Assembly: GCA_947628955.1 (NCBI GenBank)
Contig: CANRBX010000016.1
Coordinates: 1-51,261, forward strand
Direction: 5' to 3'
Source: an uncultured Lachnospiraceae bacterium
GTDB taxonomy: Bacteria > Bacillota > Clostridia > Lachnospirales > Lachnospiraceae
DNA: 51,261 nucleotides
Part shown: piece by piece, positions 42,156-50,626 of the stretch
How positions within the stretch are numbered: position 1 is the stretch's first letter
How the letters are laid out: the number at the start of each line of letters is the position of its first letter
Notes under the pieces: generated by a model
What the model was told of the DNA's origin: nothing
Database searches by the model: none
What the model saw: only the letters and a program-made list of their open reading frames with translations
Translations under genes and position numbers: made by a program

Positions 42156-42592
42156 AATTGTATTTCCCCAGCTTTCACTTTTTCTGCCACTATTTTTTCA
42201 AAATGATCATAATCCCTGATGTACTCATCGGGATCATAATGTTCGCTCGCCAGCACTAAAAGCACAGAATCAGCGCTGAAATCATACATATCTTTCCATA
42301 CCATCCTTGGCAGATAAATTCCCGTGTGCGGACGATTCAGAGAAAATACCGCTTCATTTCCCAGACCATCTTTCACTCTTACTTTACTTTTCCCTGCAAC
42401 ATTTATAAGTACGAACTCACTTCGCAAATTCGCATGCTGTCCTCTGACCACGCAGGCGTCGGATCCATAAATGTAAAAAATACGCTTTATATCAAAAGGA
42501 ATATCCTGTGCTCCTTCTACAATCACCAGGTGTCCCCGCTCATCGCCATGCTGCGGAAATTCCAGCATGTGTACACTAGTTTTCAGATTCAT
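42152..42592 (-). CDS. FdtA-like sugar 3,4-ketoisomerase (WxcM-type cupin)
   Basis: A 146-residue cupin of the FdtA/QdtA/WxcM family: RIFYIYGSDACVVRGQHANL, then EFVLINVAGKSKVKV-like and YLPRMVWKDMYDFS. The family isomerises dTDP-4-dehydro-6-deoxyglucose to the 3-keto form used by FdtB. The first active-site His is present (H53), but the second position of the usual HAH motif is Asn (HAN), so catalysis may differ. The start at 42592 overlaps the upstream stop (ATGA) and has GGAGGTGG. An upstream ATG at 42685 lies inside the preceding gene and is not favoured. Confidence 0.82.
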   Translation of the reverse strand: MNLKTSVHMLEFPQHGDERGHLVIVEGAQDIPFDIKRIFYIYGSDACVVRGQHANLRSEFVLINVAGKSKVRVKDGLGNEAVFSLNRPHTGIYLPRMVWKDMYDFSADSVLLVLASEHYDPDEYIRDYDHFEKIVAEKVKAGEIQL

Positions 42593-43827
42593 CTGTCCAC
42601 CTCCAGTTCTTTCACCTGATTTCTGTGCCGCAGATAGCCCTTCAATTCGCCCGCCGATACACAAACCGCTTCTATAATGAGACAAATATACATAACCATG
42701 CCAACAGTATTTGCAACCCTTGGCTGTGTCAGTATCAAAGGGCCAACATGAATTTCATACTGCAGCGGTGTCAGCATCAATATAAATCCAAAACCATACA
42801 GCCAATCTTTCCAATTGTAATCTGAATCCAAAAATAAAACAACTGGATAAAAAAGATAAAGCAGGGAATAAAAGCCTTGTTGGCTTGTCACATAAATAAT
42901 CGCCAACGATATCATCAATATTTTTTTCCAGTTCTCTTTCAGGCGCCAGGCCAATAATACCGCTGCGGCACTTAAAAAATATGGAAGCATATTATGAATC
43001 TTTAATCCATCAGAAATAATGTTGGGGGCCAGTAATCCTAAGTCCTCAATCACTTTCATTGTGGTGTACTGCCGCATAGCTTTAACAAATAATGAAAAAT
43101 TTTGTACCGCTCCGCCCTCCAGCCAGAAAAAAGGAAGAAAGGCAGCCATTATCCCATAAAGTATAGTAACAAATGCATCTTTGTATCTCTTTTTATATAA
43201 AAGCAGCACACCAAAAACTGCAGGATATATCTTCATCGCTGCTGATATGGCAAGACATATAAAACCTATATGGTTTAATACCCTTCTTTTCGAATCGTAC
43301 GTCATCAAAAATACGCACAACAAGGCAACTGCTAAAATCAATTCATTGGCCCTGTCAAAGCTAAAGATTGTCACACCTGATACAAAAAGTGCCAGTAAAA
43401 CGCCTAATTTTTCAAATTCAGTCCCTTTGCTCTTTTTATATAAGCAATAGAACAGGCTTCCAAAGGAAATCACCAAAAAAACGCCTACGGCGATTCCTGA
43501 CAATTGACTGTACCTCGCAACATACGCTGTAAGACCGTCATTAATATCATACGGATATAAAAATGAAAATGGATATAAGATCAAATAGGAAATCGGAAGG
43601 TAGTTCCTTGCCGGAATAAATCCCCACGAATAAGGATTTCTCCCAACAGAAAAATAAACAACATTATAGAAATCCATAAACCAGTCATTTGCATTCTCAA
43701 AAAAAATATTTCTCTGCATACCATCGACATCTGAAAGAAATAAATATATCCATAATATAAAACCGAAAAAACTTGCCAGAATAAATACATGTTTAATTAT
43801 TTTTTTCTTATTACACCTATTGCGCAT
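42589..43827 (-). CDS. GT-C/GT87-like mannosyltransferase-type membrane protein
   Basis: A 412-residue protein with about 10 helices. The first extracytoplasmic loop carries the acidic/aromatic MDFYNVVYFSVGRNPYSWGF stretch, and AMKIYPAVFGVLLLYKKRYKDA is the segment that GT87/DUF2029 proteins share. Such GT-C enzymes transfer a sugar from a polyprenyl-phosphate donor on the outer face. It fits as acceptor-side partner of the GtrB-GtrA system. GAGAGG precedes the start. Confidence 0.75.
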   Translation of the reverse strand: MRNRCNKKKIIKHVFILASFFGFILWIYLFLSDVDGMQRNIFFENANDWFMDFYNVVYFSVGRNPYSWGFIPARNYLPISYLILYPFSFLYPYDINDGLTAYVARYSQLSGIAVGVFLVISFGSLFYCLYKKSKGTEFEKLGVLLALFVSGVTIFSFDRANELILAVALLCVFLMTYDSKRRVLNHIGFICLAISAAMKIYPAVFGVLLLYKKRYKDAFVTILYGIMAAFLPFFWLEGGAVQNFSLFVKAMRQYTTMKVIEDLGLLAPNIISDGLKIHNMLPYFLSAAAVLLAWRLKENWKKILMISLAIIYVTSQQGFYSLLYLFYPVVLFLDSDYNWKDWLYGFGFILMLTPLQYEIHVGPLILTQPRVANTVGMVMYICLIIEAVCVSAGELKGYLRHRNQVKELEVDR

Positions 43828-43879
43828 GCAAAATCCTCTCTTTGTCCTTCACTTTCATGAAATAACAATACTTTCCTTC

Positions 43880-44653
43880 TTACCAAACTTTCCATGGCGC
43901 TTTCCCGCTATTCCACAAAGCCTCCAGCTTTTCCATCTCTCGTTTTGTATCCATGCATTGCCAGAATCCATTATGTTTGTAAGCTTTCAATTCTCCCATT
44001 GCAGAAACATATTCAAGCGGTTCTTTCTCAAAAACTGTTGAATCTCCTTCAATGATATCAAAAATCGCAGGCTCCAACACCATAAAGCCGGCATTAATAC
44101 GGCTCCCATCGCCCTCCGATTTTTCCCGAAAACTCAAAATCGTATCCTTTTCATCAATACCCAGAACTCCGAATCGCTGTGCGACTGTAACTGCCGAAAG
44201 AGTTGCAGTTCTTCCATGGGATTTGTGGAATTTTAAAAGATCCGATATATTAATATCTGATACCGCATCACCATACGTCAGCATAAAAGTTTCATTTCCC
44301 ACATATTTCTGTACACGTTTTACCCTGCCGCCGGTCATCGTATTCAACCCGGTATCTACAAGAGTCACCTTCCATGGCTCCGCTTCACTGCTGTGAACTG
44401 TCATCTCATTCCCATTGGCAAAGTCAAACGTTACATCACAGTTATAAAGATAATAATCCGCAAACCATTCCTTAATAATATGCTGCTTATATCCACAGCA
44501 GATAATAAACTCATTAAACCCGTAAAACGAATATTGTTTCATAATATGCCAGAGAATTGGTTTTCCTCCAATCTCTATCATTGGTTTCGGCTTTAAATGA
44601 CTTTCCTCACTGATACGGGTACCAAAGCCGCCTGCCAGAATAATTACTTTCAT
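43880..44653 (-). CDS. rfbF: Glucose-1-phosphate cytidylyltransferase
   Basis: A 257-residue nucleotidyltransferase that makes CDP-glucose from glucose 1-phosphate and CTP. The N-terminal VIILAGGFGTRISEESHLKP is the RfbF form of the nucleotide-binding loop. IGGKPILWHIMKQYS, LTYGDAVSDINI and INAGFMVLEP complete the pattern. Full length. AAGGAG precedes the start. It supplies RfbG and RfbH of the same operon. Confidence 0.96.
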   Translation of the reverse strand: MKVIILAGGFGTRISEESHLKPKPMIEIGGKPILWHIMKQYSFYGFNEFIICCGYKQHIIKEWFADYYLYNCDVTFDFANGNEMTVHSSEAEPWKVTLVDTGLNTMTGGRVKRVQKYVGNETFMLTYGDAVSDINISDLLKFHKSHGRTATLSAVTVAQRFGVLGIDEKDTILSFREKSEGDGSRINAGFMVLEPAIFDIIEGDSTVFEKEPLEYVSAMGELKAYKHNGFWQCMDTKREMEKLEALWNSGKAPWKVW

Positions 44654-44756
44654 TTTACATCTCTCCTTCCATCAACGAGAGAATCTCTTGTCATATGCGC
44701 AGTCCTCTTGCTTTATTATTTAATAAACTTTGCTTAAAATAGGCACTCCACTCCTT

Positions 44757-46616
44757 TTAACTATTTTCGAGAACGTCTATTGTATAACAAAGATATCTGC
44801 CATTACGTTCAATTTTCTGATCAATAAAGTCATTTTCTATAATTATATCTACCATCTCATTGGCGGGAAGCAGCAAATCGATGTCTTTAAGCTGGGAATC
44901 CATAACAAACTCAGTTGTCACTTGTCCATTAACATATATCCGTCCTGTACGCGTATTCCAATTTTCTTCGGGCGTACTATTAGTATAAAACCGAAGTGTC
45001 ACTTTTCCATTTGGTCCCGTGTATAATGAAAAATGTGCCTTCTCAGAAATCCAGCCATCTGGCTCAATTCCTTCATATATCGTCATTGTTGTCCTTTCAT
45101 ATATTGTAAAATAATCTGTAATATTATTAAACTGATTACCCTCATAAGTAAGGCCAATCAAATCCTCACAATTTCTATCAAACACAATATTTCTTGGATT
45201 ATTGCACAAATCAATTTTATTCTCAAAATGATTCATAACAGGATCATATGTCGATATTTCTCGTCTTATATCAGAAATCAGGTTATCATCGTTTGCAGAC
45301 GTTATTACTAAAATCTGTTTATCTGCCAAATTATCTCCATATTTTTTGTATGTTTCCATATACAGGGAATCAGCAGCATCTTTACCAATCTGATAGTACA
45401 TATTTCCCCAACCATCTCTCGCCAGAAAGTCAAGTAAAAACGCGGTCCATACAAAAACCATAACAGAAATTTTACCAATATTTTTAGTCTTTTTTCCTGC
45501 ATTTTTCATTAAAGGCCACAGGCTTGCAATATAAAGGATAAGTGCTGCATAGGAAGTGTAAATCCATCTTAATTCAACTCGTATAGTTGTGCTTGAACTT
45601 CCTATACACATACTAATGAATATAATGAATAAAAATGTGTTCTTTAAAAATTGCCCTAGTTTTTCTTTCTCCTTTACTGCGCAGTAAATTCCTGTTATAA
45701 ATGCCGTTATAAAAGCAATATCCATTACAATTGCAATAGTAATCAGTTTATAATTATAATCTAATATCGATATTCCATTCAAATACCCTGGTCCCACATT
45801 CCATCCAAGTAAATAAAACACTTGTGAAAATGCAAACAGTACTGCCTGTCTGACAGAAAAGGTATCAAGAATATCAGTTCCTCCTGTTCCATCCCAAATT
45901 CGCCCTCCCAAAATAGCACTTCTTATACCTATGATAATAAAAAACAATAGTACAGATAGCAATACATGCCACACTTTTCTGCGTAGCGGCTCATCTAAAA
46001 TCAAAGACAAGTATATCATTACAGGAAACAAGAACATGTAACGTTCATGGGCAAAAGCGGCTAATACATATAATAGGAAAATACATCCCCACAATTTTCT
46101 TTTATCTGCGTCCATTTTGTTCAGCATACTGTATCCACAATAAAGAAGCGCAACTGAAAAAAATAATGCGCATGTTTCCATAATACCCAAAAACTGTGTT
46201 GTCTGATAATACGCAAACCTTGATATCGCATAAAGCAGAGACAAACCTGCTGCCAACACATAATTGCCAGAAACTTTTTTCGCCAATGTATATATAAAAA
46301 TAGTAATTAAACCATGCAAAATCAGAAGATCGAGCCCTAAAATATCCGGTCGTTTCCCACATAATAGCCAAAATATATACAAACAGAAATTGGATACAGG
46401 TCGGAATTTGTTAGCTACTGTGTTTATTGTAAAGTTCCAAATAGTGCTTCCCTCTGCCAGCTCCCATGTTCCCAGGTCATCCAAATATACCGCGATAAGT
46501 CTCTCATCATAACATACGAAAATCGCTATTATAAATAATAATGCCATCAAAAGCAATTCCATGGCAGTCTCATACCGTTTATCCGTTTTCCATAAGGCCT
46601 CTCTGTTAGTTCTCAT
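44757..46616 (-). CDS. Polytopic membrane protein with extracytoplasmic C-terminal domain
   Basis: A 619-residue protein with ~11 helices in residues ~20-400 and a soluble C-terminal part of ~220 residues. The first loop contains AVYLDDLGTWELAEG, as in GT-C fold glycosyltransferases. The tail includes an apparent nucleoside/phosphate-neutral segment, then a beta-rich module beginning near EPDGWISEKAHFSLYTG and containing IYVNGQV. A similar module ends the protein at 47822-49507. I would call it a probable GT-C glycosyltransferase; no named family is certain. AAGGAG lies 12 nt before the start. Confidence 0.65.
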   Translation of the reverse strand: MRTNREALWKTDKRYETAMELLLMALLFIIAIFVCYDERLIAVYLDDLGTWELAEGSTIWNFTINTVANKFRPVSNFCLYIFWLLCGKRPDILGLDLLILHGLITIFIYTLAKKVSGNYVLAAGLSLLYAISRFAYYQTTQFLGIMETCALFFSVALLYCGYSMLNKMDADKRKLWGCIFLLYVLAAFAHERYMFLFPVMIYLSLILDEPLRRKVWHVLLSVLLFFIIIGIRSAILGGRIWDGTGGTDILDTFSVRQAVLFAFSQVFYLLGWNVGPGYLNGISILDYNYKLITIAIVMDIAFITAFITGIYCAVKEKEKLGQFLKNTFLFIIFISMCIGSSSTTIRVELRWIYTSYAALILYIASLWPLMKNAGKKTKNIGKISVMVFVWTAFLLDFLARDGWGNMYYQIGKDAADSLYMETYKKYGDNLADKQILVITSANDDNLISDIRREISTYDPVMNHFENKIDLCNNPRNIVFDRNCEDLIGLTYEGNQFNNITDYFTIYERTTMTIYEGIEPDGWISEKAHFSLYTGPNGKVTLRFYTNSTPEENWNTRTGRIYVNGQVTTEFVMDSQLKDIDLLLPANEMVDIIIENDFIDQKIERNGRYLCYTIDVLENS

Positions 46617-46675
46617 TTTGACTATTCACTCCTTATATTTCACTATAATCCAGATATGTTTTGCTGAAAACCATT

Positions 46676-47767
46676 CTAATTCCTGCCGATCAGAATATTA
46701 GCTATTCTATTTGAGAATATAATACCCGGCGTAATAACGTAATCATCCAGCACTTTAGCTGCAAATAAAATCATGCAGCTGGTCAGCGCAAAATCTGTAA
46801 GGATCAATAGGGTATTATCAATTCTGCCATGCATAAACAGATAATAGGCGCAGGAAAAGCTTTCAATAACCGGCCAGTGAACCAGATAAATCGCAAAGGA
46901 CCATTTTCCGATACGCCGAAACACCGCTTTATCTCCCAGCCAGGCAACCCACTGCAATGATATCAGCGTCAAAAACATTACTGACACTATAACTGCAAAG
47001 ATTATATAGGAATATGGTCCTGAATCAATATCTGAAGCCATGGCGACATAAGAAAAAGAAATACCCAATATAATTGATGACAAATATCTGTTCTTCAGTA
47101 TTTTCTGAAGAAAATTCAGATCTTTGTCACAATACAGTTCACAAACAAGCATTCCAACAGCAAAATATGCGTAATAACCCCTGAACACGCAAATAAATAC
47201 TATATAAAACAAATAGCGCAGTCTCTTTTTACGCAATACAGACAATACCGCCAGCACCAGCAAAGAACCATACATCTCATATTTCATAGTCCATAATGGT
47301 CCTACATATGCATTACCGCCTTCGAACAGATTACCAAATATCCCTTCCCTCAGGCATAACCACAAATTGGGTTCAAACACATTAAACAATCCAAGAAAAT
47401 CCGCAGATCCTGTGAGCGACGCAGTCTCCTGATTGAACATCATGCCAAATTCCATCAGAAACCAGGCAAGAAAATCAACCACTAAAAGTGCCGGCATCAA
47501 CCGGAAATATCGTTTTATCACATCTTTGGTCACATCCATGGAACCGTGATCATCAGATATATATTTATAACTGAGCACAAATCCACTGATCACAAACATA
47601 ATCCTTACAAACGTATTTCCGGAAAACATAATGTTTAATGGCGTTCTGCACATCTGCGCCACTATTTCTGAATTTGGGGAAAAACTCCCCTTAAAATGAC
47701 ACAAAAATACACCTATACAGGCTAATGCCCTTAACACCTCAATATTGCTTATTTTATTTTTCTTCAT
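46676..47767 (-). CDS. Acyltransferase-3 family membrane protein
   Basis: A 363-residue protein with the family entry ISNIEVLRALACIGVFLCHF (catalytic-type His), RIMFVISGFVLSYKY and about ten helices. Likely O-acetylates or O-acylates a glycan or lipid on the cell surface. The start has GGAG ~11 nt upstream. Second of three related genes in the operon; sequence similarity among the three is low, which suggests distinct acceptors. Confidence 0.85.
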   Translation of the reverse strand: MKKNKISNIEVLRALACIGVFLCHFKGSFSPNSEIVAQMCRTPLNIMFSGNTFVRIMFVISGFVLSYKYISDDHGSMDVTKDVIKRYFRLMPALLVVDFLAWFLMEFGMMFNQETASLTGSADFLGLFNVFEPNLWLCLREGIFGNLFEGGNAYVGPLWTMKYEMYGSLLVLAVLSVLRKKRLRYLFYIVFICVFRGYYAYFAVGMLVCELYCDKDLNFLQKILKNRYLSSIILGISFSYVAMASDIDSGPYSYIIFAVIVSVMFLTLISLQWVAWLGDKAVFRRIGKWSFAIYLVHWPVIESFSCAYYLFMHGRIDNTLLILTDFALTSCMILFAAKVLDDYVITPGIIFSNRIANILIGRN

Positions 47768-47821
47768 AATAAAGAAGCTCCAAATTTTCTTTTACATAAC
47801 CAGAACATTTAATATTCTTTT

Positions 47822-49507
47822 TTAATTAAATTCAATTCTATTTATCAGTCCACTCAAATCTCTGACGTCAGCACTCTCAGCCTGATGAATATGAACTCCA
47901 TCAAAAACTATTGTTATTTTCATCTTCTCTCCTGCTGCGAGATTTTTAATATAATCCGTATACAGCTGCAAACTGCCATCCTCTGGCAGGCTAGTCTCAC
48001 ATACCTTATTGCCATTAATTAACAAGCCAACGCTGGAAACCTCACTAAACGTTTCCGGCACATATCCCATAACAGACAACGAATTCCACTTTTGCGTTTC
48101 CAACTCTATTGTTCCTTCCCCGCAAATCCACCTATAATCCTCATCCTCTCCCTGCCGTTGCCATCCTCCTTCAAATTTTACCAACTGCTCATCCTGATAA
48201 GGAAATTCTATTACTAACGGCTCGATCCGGTTTATCCAGGTGTTCAGCATATACCCTGATACCAGAATGCCCATAATGACCAGACCCGCGAAAATATTCT
48301 TTCTTTTAATAAAATAATAATTTTTCAGATCACCAATCAGTCTTAAAGATTCCTCATATTCATACTTAAAATTCTTTTCAATATACCTTCCTAATTGATT
48401 CCATTTACTTTCCCAAAAGGTTCTGTCGCCAAAAGCAAATCTGATGAACGGTATTTTCTGAAGCCCACACCATAATAGCATACTGACTATAATCGCGCAC
48501 AGGCTGATCACAAGCCACAGACTATCTCCCAAATTTTGATCCGGCGTAATATTCTGTATATACGATTGCGGAACTATGTTCTTAAAGAACATAATAAGAT
48601 AAATCAGTTTGAAAACCAGAAAATGAAATACAAGTATCCCAAAAGTGTTTGCTCCCATAAAAGAAAGCGGTACTTTTAATTTAAAATGTGTTCCGCTGAT
48701 CAGACTGGCTATACTCCACAGCAACACACTGCCTGCTGCTCCTGACACCATATTCAAAAAGAGGTTGCCAAATTGCCTGGAAGGAAAGTCTACTATAGCT
48801 GCAAAATATTTTTGACATAAATACAGCCAGGCAAAAGATGCCGCTGCTCCGATCACATACAGCCAGTGTGTCTTAAATAACTTTTCCGATTTATTATATC
48901 GTTTTAGCAGCTGTCCAAGGAAAAAATAGAACTGTCCTATTAAAGTTAAATCCAGCATCCTTTCTCTGCAAATTCCTGCCTTAACACAGTAGTATCCCAA
49001 AACATATAAACCAAAAGACAATAATGCATATATCCAATAGTTTCCTTTTAAGATATAATTTACACTATACAACAGTTTATGAAGCAATTCAACCTGAAAA
49101 AGCACACAAATAAACCAGGCGGCACCAAGCCACCATACATAATTATCACACGATACTAAAAAAGCTTTAATAATAGGAACAAATCCTAAATATGGATATG
49201 TATCCGTATCATACAGCAAGGGATATAGATGCGTCATATTTAGCACCGAAAACATCGCAGCCCCCAGTATAGTCAGGGATACTATTGGTATATACAAAGA
49301 ATAGCATTTTTTGTAAAAATAATGTCCAAATCCACCTTTTTGTAAATTAGTGCAATATCCCGATATAGCAAAAAATGCCGCCATATGAAATTGATATATA
49401 TAGGCATTATATTTACCTGTCGCATGTCCCACTACTACAAGGAAAATACCAATTGCTTTATAAATGTCAATCCATTCAATTCGTTTAGAGTTGTTCATAA
49501 GCTTCAT
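47822..49507 (-). CDS. Acyltransferase-3 membrane protein with extracytoplasmic C-terminal module
   Basis: About 561 residues. IEWIDIYKAIGIFLVVVGHATG and FHMAAFFAISGYC mark the acyltransferase-3 domain (about ten helices, to ~residue 360). After a cytoplasmic charged stretch, one more helix (residues ~410-430) is followed by a ~130-residue beta-rich outer domain with FEGGWQRQGEDEDYRW and LLINGNKVC. The start at 49507 (or 49498) is favoured because the predicted promoter -10 box lies at 49581-49586, so the ATG at 49582 would fall at the transcription start. No strong ribosome binding site is seen. It is the first gene of the glycan operon. Confidence 0.75.
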   Translation of the reverse strand: MKLMNNSKRIEWIDIYKAIGIFLVVVGHATGKYNAYIYQFHMAAFFAISGYCTNLQKGGFGHYFYKKCYSLYIPIVSLTILGAAMFSVLNMTHLYPLLYDTDTYPYLGFVPIIKAFLVSCDNYVWWLGAAWFICVLFQVELLHKLLYSVNYILKGNYWIYALLSFGLYVLGYYCVKAGICRERMLDLTLIGQFYFFLGQLLKRYNKSEKLFKTHWLYVIGAAASFAWLYLCQKYFAAIVDFPSRQFGNLFLNMVSGAAGSVLLWSIASLISGTHFKLKVPLSFMGANTFGILVFHFLVFKLIYLIMFFKNIVPQSYIQNITPDQNLGDSLWLVISLCAIIVSMLLWCGLQKIPFIRFAFGDRTFWESKWNQLGRYIEKNFKYEYEESLRLIGDLKNYYFIKRKNIFAGLVIMGILVSGYMLNTWINRIEPLVIEFPYQDEQLVKFEGGWQRQGEDEDYRWICGEGTIELETQKWNSLSVMGYVPETFSEVSSVGLLINGNKVCETSLPEDGSLQLYTDYIKNLAAGEKMKITIVFDGVHIHQAESADVRDLSGLINRIEFN

Positions 49508-49580
49508 ATTATCTAATCTACACACCCATCCAATGTATATCTGGTACCATAACAAATACATTTTTAGTCTTATCGGCATC

Positions 49581-49610
49581 ATTTTAAGATATCCAAAGTA
49601 TTCATGTCAA
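49581..49610 (-). promoter_or_regulatory. Promoter of the 22-kb glycan operon
   Basis: Minus strand TTGACA (49610-49605), 18-bp spacer, TAAAAT (49586-49581). Transcription would start near 49574. All genes from here to 27402 are co-directional, with gaps of at most ~120 bp. Confidence 0.65.
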
Positions 49611-50323
49611 CAGTTTTCGGCTAAAATATAGAAATATAGAATTCCCGCTTCATATCGTTATTCTGCTTTTCTCACTGGAAATAATACCCACAGCTGAAGG
49701 TTCCCTGAGTCTCTCATTTTACCCGCTTTAGTTCATATATGTCTGCTTCTCAGATTCGGGCTTAACACTCTTCTCTCCCTCAATCCGTCTCCCCTTTTCA
49801 CGGTTCATGTATTACACGTTGACAAGTTCCATGTCCTGGTATTCGCCGACATATCACAGCATATTTTCCTTCTGTATCTCAATGGCGCCATCCTGTATAT
49901 CGCTATGTGCGCTGCAACTCTACGATACCGCACTGTCCCCTTCCTTTCATTATCCGAACTCTCATCTTCTATTCCTTTATTTTTTATATTCTCATTATTG
50001 TTTCTATTTTATCTGTCTTCATGTGCAATTTCCAATAAAAATATCGTGATTTTATGCCGTCATTTACAATCCCAGTCACACTTGGAATCTCCACGCAATG
50101 CGGTGTGACTTTTCTGGCGGTGGATAACTTGCTACGAAACGTGGCAGCCTGCCGGAAACCACAGAGCATGGAGAGATTATAGGCTTGAAAATCACAGGGT
50201 TCAGCGATGGTTCGTTCCTAAGACCGCGGACTCTGAAGACCATTGATTTTGGACAAACCCGGGAAGGGAAGCATGGGCCCGGAGGCAATACTTCCCCGAA
50301 CGGTGTCACAACGGCGTTTTCAT

Positions 50324-50348
50324 CCGGGCTGTCCCTGGGACAGCCCGG
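50324..50348 (+). other. Perfect GC-rich inverted repeat (12 + 1 + 12)
   Basis: CCGGGCTGTCCC (50324-50335) and GGGACAGCCCGG (50337-50348) are perfectly complementary around one base. As RNA it forms a ~10-bp hairpin. No T-run follows, so it is a structure or a protein site rather than a clear terminator. Confidence 0.65.
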
Positions 50349-50366
50349 AATGGCGAAGCTATGCCT

Positions 50367-50427
50367 TGCCGACGGTGCCTGGGCAAACTATGATGACAAA
50401 GCTAGATTCTGTCGGCAGTACCCAGGC
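50367..50427 (+). ncRNA. Possible pseudoknot-type leader element
   Basis: Two complementary pairs interlock: TGCCGAC (50367-50373) with GTCGGCA (50411-50417), and GCCTGGG (50377-50383) with CCCAGGC (50421-50427). The order 1-2-1'-2' with equal 3-nt offsets means the stems would form either a pseudoknot or two mutually exclusive hairpins. It lies ~200 nt upstream of the antiterminator gene. No known riboswitch class was recognised. Confidence 0.35.
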
Positions 50428-50626
50428 AAACCAGAATGGCAAAACTTATATCCTGTTAGCAGCACATGCACAGATCAAAATGGAAAAGCAGGCTCTGCTT
50501 TTGTCGACAGTCAACAACGCATGGCAGTGATTTCGTTCATATGCAGACAGGTGGATCTTTCTTTTAAGATAGTCTGGCAGGTTCTGCGGGCTTGGATTAC
50601 GAGGCATACGGAAAGGGGCTGTTTGG

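Larger units (their letters stand above)
49611..50626. other. 1-kb intergenic region between glycan operon and loaP-like gene
   Basis: The left part (to ~50060) is AT/pyrimidine-rich, without a supportable gene. The right part (from ~50090) changes to balanced composition. It has short overlapping frames on both strands that lack coding character, the hairpin at 50324-50348 and the interlocking repeats at 50367-50427. It may be the long leader of the antiterminator gene or the remnant of an inserted element. Confidence 0.5.

Noticed and set aside
49807-50108. Small plus-strand hydrophobic ORFs
   Set aside because: Overlapping frames in AT/pyrimidine-rich DNA, without ribosome binding sites, with Ser/Phe/Leu/Cys bias expected by chance.
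50360-50430. Cyclic-di-GMP or other known riboswitch
   Set aside because: Words such as GGGCAAAC and CAAAGCTAG recall parts of the c-di-GMP-I motif, but the conserved core order, GAAA tetraloop and P3 receptor are missing.
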